Source: Pleurocapsa sp. PCC 7319 (GTDB lineage: Bacteria > Cyanobacteriota > Cyanobacteriia > Cyanobacteriales > Xenococcaceae). Taken from it: 64,000 bases of DNA. The stretch covers positions 6,297,322 through 6,361,321 of the forward strand of contig NZ_KB235922.1 of NCBI RefSeq assembly GCF_000332195.1. Reading direction: 5' to 3'. Position numbers and translations under genes: made by a program. Shown here one piece after another: positions 54,201-62,776 of the stretch. Positions within the stretch are counted from its first letter, which is position 1. Each line of letters starts with the position of its first letter. The notes under the pieces are model-generated. The model was not told the origin of the DNA. It did not search any database and saw only the letters and a list, made by a program, of their open reading frames with translations.

Positions 54201-55691
54201 ATGAAATCATCTTTAGTTATCCTCTATCATCGCGAACCTCACGACGAAATAATCAAAGATGGCAAGATTCATTATGTACCGAAAAAAAGTCCCAATGGAA
54301 TTGTTCCTACCCTCAAAAGTTTCTTTGCTGACGTTAATCAAGGTACGTGGATTGCTTGGAAACAAGTGAGCCCAGAGCAGAAAGATAGCTTTGAAGAAAG
54401 AGTTAACATTGAGGGAGAAGCTAACTATAATGTGCGACGTATTCCTCTAGATGACGAACAAGTTAAGCAGTTTTATCACATCACTTCAAAAGAAGCTTTT
54501 TGGCCAATTCTTCATTCTTTTCCCTATCATTTCACCTCGGAAACTGCAGAATGGGAAAATTTTAAGAATATTAATCGTCTATTTGCCGAGGCTGCTTGTG
54601 AAGAAGCTGCCGAAGACGCTCTAATTTGGATTCATGACTATAATCTGTGGCTGGCACCACAATATATTCGGGAACTAAAACCTGATGCTCGAATTGCTTT
54701 TTTCCATCACACTCCTTTCCCTTCAGTGGATGTATTCAACATTTTGCCTTGGCGTAATGAGATCGTTGAAAGTCTCCTCTGCTGTGATATCGTTGGTTTT
54801 CATGTCCCTCGCTATTCAGAAAACTTTGTTAACGTTGCCCGCAGCTTGAAGCCAGTGCAAGTAACAAAGCAGGAGGCTGTAGATGGACACATGACTCCTG
54901 TAGGTATGGCTTTGGCAGAACCTGAAATGACAACCCAGTTAAGCTATAAGGGACAAATAGTTAACATTGATGCTTTCCCTGTAGGGACAAATCCTCAGCA
55001 TATTGAATCAGTTTTAGAAAAGACAGAAACTAAGAATCGACTTTATCAGATTAAAGAAGAACTCGGAGGCAAAAAACTAATTATTGCCGCAGGTCGAGTC
55101 GATTATGTTAAAGGCAATGAAGAAAAATTAGCTGCTTATGGTCGTTTGTTGGAACGTCGTCCCGACTTACACGGCAAAGTTAGCTTTGTGATGACTTGTG
55201 TGCAATCTGCTCCAGGAATGCGAGTTTATAAAACGGCTCAAAGTACAATCGAACAGCTAGTTGGTCAAATTAACGGACGTTACGGTAAATTAGACTGGAT
55301 GCCAATTCGTCTTTTTACTCAGCCCATACCAATACCTCATTTGATTGCTTACTACAAAGCTGCTGATATCTGTTGGACAACTCCCCTAAGGGATGGTCTA
55401 AACCTAGTAGCCAAGGAATATATTGTGGCTCACGGTGGAGAAGACGGTGTTTTAGTCTTGTCTGAATTTGTCGGTGCTGCCGTGGAATTACCCGAGGCAA
55501 TTTTAACTAATCCTTATTCTCTTGATGGTATGGATCGAGCCATTGAAAGAGCTTTAGTGATGTCTCCAGAGGAACAAAAAGAACGGATGTCGAAAATGTA
55601 CAAAACCGTAACTACCTATGATGTCAAGTATTGGGCAGATCGTCTTTTAGATAAATTTAAAGACCTGAAGCACGAAACTGTAGCGGTATAA
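54201..55691 (+). CDS. ggpS: Glucosylglycerol-phosphate synthase
   Basis: GgpS joins ADP-glucose and glycerol-3-phosphate to make glucosylglycerol-phosphate, the first step in salt-stress solute synthesis. The 496-residue protein is a GT20-family glycosyltransferase related to trehalose-6-phosphate synthase. Features include LIWIHDYNLWLAPQYIRELK, FFHHTPFPSVDVFNILPW, GRVDYVKGNEEKL (donor-binding) and TPLRDGLNLVAKEYI. The start SSLVILYHREPHDE is characteristic of GgpS rather than OtsA. Expression should be salt-induced, but I see no named operator. It is followed by an IS605-type remnant. Confidence 0.94.
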   Translation: MKSSLVILYHREPHDEIIKDGKIHYVPKKSPNGIVPTLKSFFADVNQGTWIAWKQVSPEQKDSFEERVNIEGEANYNVRRIPLDDEQVKQFYHITSKEAFWPILHSFPYHFTSETAEWENFKNINRLFAEAACEEAAEDALIWIHDYNLWLAPQYIRELKPDARIAFFHHTPFPSVDVFNILPWRNEIVESLLCCDIVGFHVPRYSENFVNVARSLKPVQVTKQEAVDGHMTPVGMALAEPEMTTQLSYKGQIVNIDAFPVGTNPQHIESVLEKTETKNRLYQIKEELGGKKLIIAAGRVDYVKGNEEKLAAYGRLLERRPDLHGKVSFVMTCVQSAPGMRVYKTAQSTIEQLVGQINGRYGKLDWMPIRLFTQPIPIPHLIAYYKAADICWTTPLRDGLNLVAKEYIVAHGGEDGVLVLSEFVGAAVELPEAILTNPYSLDGMDRAIERALVMSPEEQKERMSKMYKTVTTYDVKYWADRLLDKFKDLKHETVAV

Positions 55692-55776
55692 CTTAGAGCT
55701 TGCATCTACTACGTAATATATCTGTGCTAATAGGGAAAGGGGTAAAGGTTAAAGGGAAAAGGAGAATAAATATTTC

Positions 55777-55804
55777 GTAAGGGAGAACAGCTGTTCGTCC
55801 TTAC
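55777..55804. repeat. 28-base near-perfect palindrome
   Basis: GTAAGGGAGAACAGCTGTTC (55777-55796) continues GTCCTTAC, giving a palindrome with only one mismatched pair. Similar GTAAGG(G/A)CGAAC...CCTTAC palindromes are common dispersed repeats in cyanobacteria. It lies between ggpS and the IS605 remnant. Confidence 0.6.
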
Positions 55805-55910
55805 AAATAATCTGTCTTCCCCAAAAATTAAAATAATATTACGTGACTTGTGGCAGTTACCAAAAAACTCCTTATGATTGGAAGGTAGGGTGATCGCGTA
55901 ATTGGATACA

Positions 55911-56060
55911 TTGACACTCCCATCGCTAAAAGCGAGGGATTCTTGTATCATCCCAAGTTAACTAGATGAGAACACCAGTGGTGCAGACACATCTCCGTCA
56001 GAGCTTGATCCTCAAGCTTTTTACTACCGTTACAGGTAGTCCGTTCCCGATTGTCCCTCG
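55911..56060 (-). mobile_element. IS200/IS605-type right end / omegaRNA-like remnant
   Basis: Read on the minus strand this segment ends GAATCCCTCGC-TTTT-AGCGATGGGAGTGTCAA, the hairpin and GGGAGTGTCAA end typical of TnpB-carrying elements of the IS605 family, where the omegaRNA scaffold is followed by the guide. Upstream it has small hairpins (AAAGCTTGAGGATCAAGCTC; ACTACC-TGTAACG-GTAGT), consistent with an omegaRNA scaffold. No tnpA or tnpB ORF is present nearby, so it is a solitary end. The limit at 56060 is approximate. Confidence 0.55.
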
Positions 56061-56330
56061 GTACGCCATTAGATCGAAATCATCTTACGAAAGTTGCTCC
56101 TCAACGGGAACCGCCAAGACCGCACTTTCGCGCAACTTAACTTCGTGGTTTGAATATTTTACCTGCTCAAACTCTTGTGAGCAGAACCTTATATATTCAC
56201 TTGTCGAGGTACTGATTAAGAACTTTGTTTTCGTTCTTAAGACAATTATACAACGGCTGAAAGTATTGGTACATGAAAATTGTATGTCTAAAGTGTTAAC
56301 TCTCAATCCTTCTTTGTTGAGGAGGACGCG

Positions 56331-56450
56331 ATTTCTGAAGCTTCTTCAGAAATTTAAGCCGTCCGTTTCGATTCATGAGGGGCTGTGGTCGTAATCGTAT
56401 TGCGCCCACAGCCCCGTCCCATCGTTGAAAGCGAGAGTCTTCTCTCACAA
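56331..56450 (-). mobile_element. Second hairpin and right-end-like segment
   Basis: A perfect stem GGGGCTGTGG / CCACAGCCCC (56379-56388 with 56406-56415) follows the palindrome ATTTCTGAAG...CTTCAGAAAT at 56331-56353. It is followed by CCCATCGTTGAAAGCGAGAG, resembling CCCATCGCTAAAAGCGAGGG of the end at 55919. The segment looks like a second, more decayed end of the same element family, with the sdhC start just beyond. Confidence 0.4.
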
Positions 56451-56482
56451 AAAAGATAAATCATACGGATTATTTTGTTGTC

Positions 56483-57181
56483 ATGACGATAAGTAGCGAT
56501 CGCCCGAAACTAATTAGCTTTTATACCTCTCCTATCGGTAAAAAAATAATTTCAGGTGTTACAGGATTGGGCTTATCTTTATTTGTCTTAGTCCACATGA
56601 TTGATAACTTGACCTTATTTGCTGGTTCCACAGCATACAATCAGCTAGCGCATTCTATTAATAGTTGGGGCATTTTACTCTATGCGGTGGAGTTGACTCT
56701 ATTAATATTGGTTATGTTTCATGCGGCGATCGGCATCTCGATTAAACTTAATACTATGCAAGCTAGACCGATCAACTACAGTCAAATCAAAAGTGTTGGG
56801 GAACCTAGCAAGCAATCGATTAGTTCCCGCACGATGATTTTTACAGGATTGGTATTGCTAGGGTTTTTAGTCTGGCATCTGGCAACTTTTAAATTTGGCA
56901 TATATTATTCCACCGTAATTAATGGGGTAGAGATGCGAGATCTATCCAAATTAGTTATCGAAAAATTTCAGCATCCAATCTATGCTTTTGGTTATGCAGG
57001 AGTAATGATTATGCTGGGGTTTCATCTGCGTCACGGTATCTGGAGTGCCTGGCAATCAATTGGACTACTTAATTCTAAAATTAGTCCCTTAGTATATGCG
57101 ATCGCTCTTATCTTAGGCATTTTGATTGCAGTTGGTTTTATTGTTCTTCCCCTAGCTATCTACTTCGGCTTGATTAATTGA
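56483..57181 (+). CDS. sdhC: Succinate dehydrogenase cytochrome b subunit (SdhC type)
   Basis: A 232-residue five-span membrane protein of the succinate dehydrogenase/fumarate reductase cytochrome b558 family, which anchors the catalytic subunits and carries two haems. The spans run about residues 20-40, 60-85, 110-130, 160-185 and 205-230. Conserved histidines for haem ligation are in FVLVHMIDN, MFHAAIG, VWHLATF and GFHLRHGIW. The flavoprotein and iron-sulfur genes are not adjacent, as is usual in cyanobacteria. It lies directly after the decayed IS605-like segment, so its promoter region has been invaded. Confidence 0.88.
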   Translation: MTISSDRPKLISFYTSPIGKKIISGVTGLGLSLFVLVHMIDNLTLFAGSTAYNQLAHSINSWGILLYAVELTLLILVMFHAAIGISIKLNTMQARPINYSQIKSVGEPSKQSISSRTMIFTGLVLLGFLVWHLATFKFGIYYSTVINGVEMRDLSKLVIEKFQHPIYAFGYAGVMIMLGFHLRHGIWSAWQSIGLLNSKISPLVYAIALILGILIAVGFIVLPLAIYFGLIN

Positions 57182-57199
57182 AGATCGATTGTCTATAAC

Positions 57200-57856
57200 T
57201 TACCGCTTTTGTAAAATTGCTTTCATAACGGCTTTAGATTTTTCAATCTCTTCTGGAGAAGGTACAGTTTGTTGCCAACTAGGACGTTGTCTGAGATTTT
57301 CGACCCATTTAGTCACTTGGGGATATGGTTCTAGGCTGATTCCCAGGTTAGGAAGGGCATCAACCGCTGTTCCAGCAACAATATCAGCATAGGTTAATTG
57401 TTCGCCCAGAAAATAGAGACTATTCTCAGTTAAGTTATTATCAAAATATTTTAATACTGTTGCCATAGTTTGCTTGGCTTGCTCAATCTTTTTATCTTCA
57501 ACGGTTACATCTAGCATCTCTTTCATCAGCACAATAGAAGCAGGGGGAAATTCATTTACGGTTACTAATTCAATCATGCGAACTTTGGCAATATCTTGAG
57601 CAGCGGTAGGCATAAAAGAAGGACTGGGATATTTAGCCTCAAGGTAATCGAGAATCGCCAAGGATTCAAAGATTTTAAAGTCTTCGTCTACTAAGACAGG
57701 AATATGATGAAAAGGGTTTAACTTTAAAAAATCTGGTTGAAATTGATCGCCATTAAGTTTTAGCAGGATTGGCTCAAACTCTAATTTTTTTTCTAAAAGA
57801 GTTACCCACACACGACGCGCATTAATCGAAAGACGAGAATAGTAGAATTGCAACAT
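57200..57856 (-). CDS. Glutathione S-transferase
   Basis: A 218-residue cytosolic GST. The N-terminal thioredoxin-like half (MLQFYYSRLSINARRVWVTL) begins with a serine-containing motif and has the cis-Pro segment HHIPVLVDEDFKIFESLAIL with E-S for glutathione. The helical C-terminal half has the GEQLTYADIVAGTAVDAL motif with the N-cap Asp. It conjugates or reduces organic hydroperoxides; the cofactor-binding residue (Ser rather than Cys) suggests the standard transferase/peroxidase type. It converges on sdhC with a 19-base spacer. Confidence 0.88.
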   Translation of the reverse strand: MLQFYYSRLSINARRVWVTLLEKKLEFEPILLKLNGDQFQPDFLKLNPFHHIPVLVDEDFKIFESLAILDYLEAKYPSPSFMPTAAQDIAKVRMIELVTVNEFPPASIVLMKEMLDVTVEDKKIEQAKQTMATVLKYFDNNLTENSLYFLGEQLTYADIVAGTAVDALPNLGISLEPYPQVTKWVENLRQRPSWQQTVPSPEEIEKSKAVMKAILQKR

Positions 57857-58002
57857 GATTAATTTCCTGAATCGCAGATATTATCAGTAAATAAGCAAAA
57901 TGACAATAAACAGTTTAAGATCGAAAATTATTTCTCTGAACAATATTTATGATATCGCTGACTAACTTAATCCATGTTTGTGTTCAAGACTAATTCAATC
58001 AT

Positions 58003-58269
58003 ATGTCCTTAGAACCTTGTAAAGTTTGCGGAACTCTTAACGCGGCGGAAACCGAAATTTGTCTTAGCTGTGGCTATCCTACTCAAGGAAGAAAAAGACC
58101 TGCTATATTTCGCTGGGCAGCGATCGCTGTAATTATTTGTTTTATTCTACCCATGTTATCGGGAGTTATTAATTGGCTTTTGCTACAGCTAAAGCCCAAG
58201 TCACCGAGTCCAACTCAAACAAAAGTATCCCTGGTGCAATCAGCAAAAACCTATAACCATAAACAATAA
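58003..58269 (+). CDS. Zinc-ribbon membrane protein
   Basis: An 88-residue protein with an N-terminal double-CxxC zinc ribbon (CKVCGTLNAAETEICLSCGY, residues 6-25), one membrane span (about residues 35-58, AAIAVIICFILPMLSGVINW) and a basic tail. I do not recognise a specific family. Such zinc-ribbon/membrane proteins are frequent in cyanobacteria and of unknown function. It converges on the second porin gene, which ends 26 bases away. Confidence 0.6.
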   Translation: MSLEPCKVCGTLNAAETEICLSCGYPTQGRKRPAIFRWAAIAVIICFILPMLSGVINWLLLQLKPKSPSPTQTKVSLVQSAKTYNHKQ

Positions 58270-58294
58270 ATATAAATTAAATATAAATTTACCA

Positions 58295-59950
58295 CTAAAA
58301 ACTAAAAGTAGTGCGAATAGTACCGATCACTAGATCATCAGAATTTTGCGGATCACTATCAGGTTTCGTAATCCAAACTACCCCAGGAGTAACGGCAATA
58401 TTGTCATTGACTTGATATTGATAAAATGCCTCTAGATGTAAAGAGCGATCGCTGTCTTCATCTAGATTCTCTGTATTGATCGTGGAATTAGTCACAGTGG
58501 GTTCCATGCCCACAACTATTCCTCCTAGGCTTCCTTCTTTGCCTAAATCAGGTAGTGCTAAGGTTGCTGCCCAATTCCAGATATCTTGGGTACCACGATC
58601 AATCTGCTGATTGAGAGTAGACAAATTACTGACCTTACTTAATCCACCCCAACCGCCTAGTACGATGCGATCGCTGATTGCCCAAGACATTTCCAAGCCA
58701 TAGGAATTACTAACGGTAGATACCTCTTCATCAAATAACTCGGCGGTTAGCGACTGTAAATTTGCGCGATTAGTTCCGGTTTCGAGATCGCTTTGATTGT
58801 AACTATGAATATAGGTAGCAGCCAAACTAAAGTTTTCTCTGGGACTAATCGTAATTTGCCCTAACGCACTGTAAGGACCATCAAATAGACCACTTCCCAA
58901 ACTTGATTCATTAGCATTAGAAGCCAAATAACCAGCACTAATCTTAATTTGGTCTACGGGACGATGGATAATTCCTAACCCTGCATCCCCTGGAGGATAG
59001 TAAATCGGGTTACGGGTACCAAAAAGTGAAATAGATCCTGAGCCTCCTTCTCCATCCAGAACGCTTATGGTTTCAGCAATATCATCAGCAGTTGTTCCTG
59101 TTGCCCCGACAATGAAATCGACCTTACTGCCCACATTAAAAATATACTGCAACACTTCTAGCTGCAGATCGTTGTTTTCCGGTTCTGCAAACGCCAAATT
59201 ACCCTGTAAAGTTCCTAGCTCTTCGGAAAAACCTGAAAAATCAGAGCGAGATAACCTGGTAAATAGTAAATCTTGACCACTAAAGCTCGTTTCCAGCTCC
59301 AGTCTTAATCTGCTGCCCAAAACAGTGTTACTTTCTGACTTACTAGATAAAACACTGCCTAAACCAAAGATAACTTCCCCTTGAAGCTTGCTGGTAGTAG
59401 AAAATTGAGTTGCTTCTAAGTCTTCTAATCGTGCTTGCGAGCCATCTGTTCTCCCTTGGAGTATAGCCAAATCTGACTGAAACTCCTGCGATAATCGTAT
59501 AATAGTATCAATATCTGTTTGCGGAATACGATCGGAATTGGCAATAATAGCTTCAATTGTATTGAGACAAGCATTTAAACCGGCAACAAATTCTGCGCGA
59601 GAAATTGTTTGTTCCCCGCGAAAAGATTGATCGGGAAACCCACTAATGCAACCATAACGTTCAATCAAAACTTGTAATGCGTCATAAGACCAATCGGTTG
59701 GCTTTACGTCTTGCAATTCTTGAACACTATTTATCTGAGACAAAAAATATTTTATGGGCGTTGTTTGAAGCAGAAAACTGTTACCAAAAATTTCTTGTCT
59801 CTGCAAAACATATGGTGGGGATTTATCTTGCCGATTAAAATTATGGGTCTTGACTGCTGGTAATGCGATCGCTTCTAAGCTTGACATTAAACAGAAATGT
59901 ATAGCAAATACAGGCATTATTTGCTTGAATTTCCCCAAAATTTTGGGCAT
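58295..59950 (-). CDS. SLH-domain iron-uptake-type outer membrane porin, second copy
   Basis: A 551-residue paralogue of the porin at 22308 with the same layout: signal peptide (residues 1-33, hydrophobic IMPVFAIHFCLMSSLEAIA), SLH domain (LQDVKPTDWSYDALQVLIER to ISRAEFVAGLNAC, about residues 78-130), coiled coil (about 135-180) and a porin barrel ending FSF. The barrel and linker sequences differ widely from the first copy, so this is an old duplication. Many cyanobacteria have several such porins, some iron-regulated. A region upstream lies next to sodN. Confidence 0.9.
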   Translation of the reverse strand: MPKILGKFKQIMPVFAIHFCLMSSLEAIALPAVKTHNFNRQDKSPPYVLQRQEIFGNSFLLQTTPIKYFLSQINSVQELQDVKPTDWSYDALQVLIERYGCISGFPDQSFRGEQTISRAEFVAGLNACLNTIEAIIANSDRIPQTDIDTIIRLSQEFQSDLAILQGRTDGSQARLEDLEATQFSTTSKLQGEVIFGLGSVLSSKSESNTVLGSRLRLELETSFSGQDLLFTRLSRSDFSGFSEELGTLQGNLAFAEPENNDLQLEVLQYIFNVGSKVDFIVGATGTTADDIAETISVLDGEGGSGSISLFGTRNPIYYPPGDAGLGIIHRPVDQIKISAGYLASNANESSLGSGLFDGPYSALGQITISPRENFSLAATYIHSYNQSDLETGTNRANLQSLTAELFDEEVSTVSNSYGLEMSWAISDRIVLGGWGGLSKVSNLSTLNQQIDRGTQDIWNWAATLALPDLGKEGSLGGIVVGMEPTVTNSTINTENLDEDSDRSLHLEAFYQYQVNDNIAVTPGVVWITKPDSDPQNSDDLVIGTIRTTFSF

Positions 59951-60144
59951 TATTCACAATCCTCACTCACACCAATATATAGATTACTATTATCCTATGA
60001 ATCTTTTGCTATTTTGACATTGCTAAAAATCGATTGGTACAAAAGTTTCAATTTATAAAATGTAGTAAAGTAATTGAAACTTGTTGCATCAATTAATTAT
60101 AAATTCCCATAATTTTTAATATTTTTTCAATTGACCAATAAAAA

Positions 60145-60174
60145 AAGGTGAGCTAACCTCAACCAACTCACCTT
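60145..60174 (-). terminator. Terminator of sodN
   Basis: AAGGTGAG (60145-60152) and CTCACCTT (60167-60174) form a perfect 8-bp stem. On the minus strand a U-rich run (from the A tract at 60141-60146) follows, which places it at the end of sodN. Confidence 0.85.
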
Positions 60175-60203
60175 AAAAATCATTGGCGTTAAATTTTTTT
60201 CAG

Positions 60204-60680
60204 TTAGCTAGCTTTGTACCAGTTAACATCACGTCCTTTAGTTGCCCAGAACATTTCATGAATTTTTTGTACTGCATCCATTAATTCATTTGCGTGTTGA
60301 GAACTAACTTCTACTTTACAGGCAGAACAAAGTTTAGCCGCTTTCCAAAAAGTATCGTGAAGATCGGGATATTGTTCAAGATGGACAGGTTTAAAATAGT
60401 CTGTCCATAGAATTAAAAGCTCATCTTTAGTGATTTGCGCTTGCTCTTCTTTAATAGCGACAAAGCGAGATAAAGTATTATGATATCCAATCATCGCTGA
60501 CTTGTTGCCAATGTCTGGATGCTCTAGTTCAAGAATCTTTTTAGTCATCGAAACTACAGCTTCAGCAGCAATACGAGCCGAAGAGGGATCGTAAACACCG
60601 CAAGGACCATCACAATGTGCATGAACTTTTGGTGCAGGAAAGAAATTTTTGATCTGGGTAATAATTTGTTTCAGCATCAT
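60204..60680 (-). CDS. sodN: Nickel superoxide dismutase
   Basis: SodN dismutes superoxide with a nickel site made from the N-terminal residues. The 158-residue precursor has a 21-residue leader (MMLKQIITQIKNFFPAPKVHA) followed by HCDGPCGVYDP: His22, Cys23 and Cys27 form the Ni hook after cleavage. The remaining four-helix bundle (SARIAAEAVVSMTKKILEL and onward) is as in the family. The processing peptidase SodX is usually next to sodN; none is seen here. Ni-SOD is common in marine cyanobacteria, where it replaces Fe-SOD. The gene has its own terminator. Confidence 0.95.
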   Translation of the reverse strand: MMLKQIITQIKNFFPAPKVHAHCDGPCGVYDPSSARIAAEAVVSMTKKILELEHPDIGNKSAMIGYHNTLSRFVAIKEEQAQITKDELLILWTDYFKPVHLEQYPDLHDTFWKAAKLCSACKVEVSSQHANELMDAVQKIHEMFWATKGRDVNWYKAS

Positions 60681-61036
60681 AATTTATGGTTTTCGTTTTC
60701 TAGAATGCTTAACTCCAAGGGGATATGGGGAAATTAAAACAAGATGAGAGTTACTAAAAACAGCAATAATTTTAGATTAAGTTTTAGATTGGGGTCGCAA
60801 AATGCACACAAGATGTAGGCAAATTATTGATAGAACGTGATTATATATCACTATTCTCTATCCTTAGATTCCCGATCTTTGTTTAGCTTAGTTTGATTTA
60901 TGGTCAGTTTGCAACCAATAGAACTTTTGAGCTTTTGTTTCCCTCAAAGTAATCATTTTGTCAGCTTTGGATATTGAAGTACAGCTAATGAGACAAAGCA
61001 ACAGCTAGCTCAAATAGTCTTGATTATTATTGAAGC
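60681..61036. other. Gene-free spacer upstream of sodN
   Basis: I see no gene or RNA in this 356-base stretch. It must hold the sodN promoter. No nickel- or Fur-type operator is recognised by eye. Confidence 0.45.
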
Positions 61037-62383
61037 TTAATTTGCACCTGTAGGACTGACGTTATCAATCACGCTTAAAGTACCATCTTCGCCTACTTGC
61101 CATACATCATAACTACCGACAACATCGCCATTTTCATCAATATCTACATTCCCACTCGCTCCCTGAAAATTAATATCCTCTCCCTTACGGACTAGCTCCA
61201 TTGCCTGACAAGCGTCAGTGACTTCTGTACCTGGAGCATTTGCTACTTCTAAAATTTTACTTTTAATCCCTTCTCCTGTATTGGCATCGCTAGCTTCTGC
61301 CGCCAACATCATTAATACTGTGGCATCCCAATTGTGAGGAACATAGGCAGTTAATTCCTTCTTAACCTTTTCGTTCCACAGAGCCGTAAAATCTGCTAAT
61401 GCCTTTCCGTTTGCTCCAGGAACAGTCCCCAAGGCTCCGGCAATAATTGATTTACCATCAGCAGTTTTGCCTACTTGTCTCACAAAATCATCGGAGTAAA
61501 CGCCGTCCGTTAATAAAACGGTCACGTTATCGGTTAGTCCTTGCTCAAAGGCAGATTTTAACAGAACACTACCAGTCTCCGCATATAAAACCGCTGCCAC
61601 TGCATCGGGCTTACTACCAAAAGCTGCTTTAGCCTCACTATCTAGAGTTGCTGCTTTGGGATCGTGACGGACTGGTTTACCAACAATATTTCCCCCTTGA
61701 TCTTTAAATGCTGTTACGAACTGTTTTTCAAATCCCACCCCATAATCGTTGTTGATCGCTACAGTAGAGACTTTGTTAAATCCTTGCTTTTTTGCCAGGG
61801 TTGCTAATGCCTGAGATTGATAGGTATCTGGTGGCGCAGTACGCGCCCAATAACCATTAAATTCATCATTTTGCGCTCGTTCGGTAAATACTGGGCTAGT
61901 GCTACCAGGAGACACCATCATCACTTTGTTACGTACTGCTACGTCTACGGCAGCCCCAGAAACACTACTGGCAAAAGCTCCTACTACCCCTGCAACTCGA
62001 TCCACTTCTGCTAGTTTAGTCATCGCACTACTACCTGCACTGGGTTCAGTCTGGCTATCTTCGCTAATCAGGCTGACAGGAGCTTCATTAACGCCACCAC
62101 ATTCATTAATCGTATCTACGGCAAGCTTAACAGCGGCAGGCCAATTTTGACCAATTGAAGAAAGATCACCTGTGGTTGGAGCTAAAGTACCTAATTTAAG
62201 TCCTTTTCCTGAACCTGCATTTGATTGTTCATTACCTCCAGTTTGCTCTCCTGAAGGATCTCCACCTTGACAAGCTACTAGAAATAAACTTGTACTTAAA
62301 CAAGCTATGGTCAATATAATGCTAGAAGAAAGACGATTAGCTTTATTATTGAGCAAGGGGCGATCGCTTTTAAGATATTTCAT
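61037..62383 (-). CDS. ABC transporter substrate-binding lipoprotein (branched-chain amino acid/urea type)
   Basis: A 448-residue periplasmic binding protein of the LivJ/UrtA type. It has a lipoprotein signal (SSSIILTIACLSTSLFLVAC with the lipobox LVAC, Cys about residue 38), a Ser/Gly-rich linker (QGGDPSGEQTGGNEQSNAGS), and the two-lobe type I fold: KLGTLAPTTGDLSSIGQNW, LAEVDRVAGVVGAFASSV, MMVSPGSTSPVF and VSTVAINNDYGVGFEKQFV. Permease and ATPase genes are not adjacent in this window. The ligand could be an amino acid, urea or an amide; the fold cannot decide. ATG start, followed upstream by repeats. Confidence 0.88.
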   Translation of the reverse strand: MKYLKSDRPLLNNKANRLSSSIILTIACLSTSLFLVACQGGDPSGEQTGGNEQSNAGSGKGLKLGTLAPTTGDLSSIGQNWPAAVKLAVDTINECGGVNEAPVSLISEDSQTEPSAGSSAMTKLAEVDRVAGVVGAFASSVSGAAVDVAVRNKVMMVSPGSTSPVFTERAQNDEFNGYWARTAPPDTYQSQALATLAKKQGFNKVSTVAINNDYGVGFEKQFVTAFKDQGGNIVGKPVRHDPKAATLDSEAKAAFGSKPDAVAAVLYAETGSVLLKSAFEQGLTDNVTVLLTDGVYSDDFVRQVGKTADGKSIIAGALGTVPGANGKALADFTALWNEKVKKELTAYVPHNWDATVLMMLAAEASDANTGEGIKSKILEVANAPGTEVTDACQAMELVRKGEDINFQGASGNVDIDENGDVVGSYDVWQVGEDGTLSVIDNVSPTGAN

Positions 62384-62410
62384 ATTTAAGACATCAATCT
62401 AGTTTTAATA

Positions 62411-62510
62411 ATAGCTTTTAGCTTTTAGCTTCTAGCTCTTAGCTTCTACAACGAGAAAGGTTTGAATTCTTTTTTGTGATGGCTAATAGCTAATGACTAA
62501 TGACTAATTG
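62411..62510. repeat. TTAGCTT/TAATGAC heptamer tracts
   Basis: Two runs lie in the spacer between the binding-protein gene and tRNA-Ser: TTTTAGCTTTTAGCTTCTAG (62416-62435, extending to 62448) and TAATGACTAATGACTAATTG (62491-62510). The unit is seven bases, related to the tracts at 24117, 33171 and 45716. Confidence 0.6.
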
Positions 62511-62595
62511 CTCGTTTAATAGACTGGAATTGTACTCGATATCTTGTAAAGTATCAGCTCTATAAGCTTAAGAAAATATGTATCTTGTATTAACA

Positions 62596-62684
62596 CGGAG
62601 AGGGGGGGATTCGAACCCCCGATGAAGTTTACACCCCATAACTCCTTAGCAGGGAGCCGCTTTCAACCGCTCAGCCACCTCTCC
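62596..62684 (-). tRNA. tRNA-Ser (anticodon GCT)
   Basis: The minus strand folds as a long-variable-arm tRNA: acceptor GGAGAGG/CCTCTCC with discriminator G, D arm GGCTGAGCGGTTGAAAGC, anticodon stem GCTCC/GGAGT with loop CTGCTAA (anticodon GCT, serine), a variable arm of about 19 bases, and T arm GGGGG-TTCGAAT-CCCCC. The 3' CCA is not encoded. Confidence 0.95.
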
Positions 62685-62776
62685 TTAGGCTTACCGATTT
62701 AGCATTATAACAGATTTATTTGGGCTGGGGAGATAATTTTTGATTAAATCCGCAAACAGCTGCGAGCTTTACTCGT

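Noticed and set aside
55966-56394. Open frames of 142 (plus) and 73 (minus) residues cover the IS605-like segments.
   Set aside because: Neither shows any TnpB or TnpA motif or a normal protein composition, and they run across hairpins and palindromes. They look like chance ORFs in non-coding mobile-element DNA.
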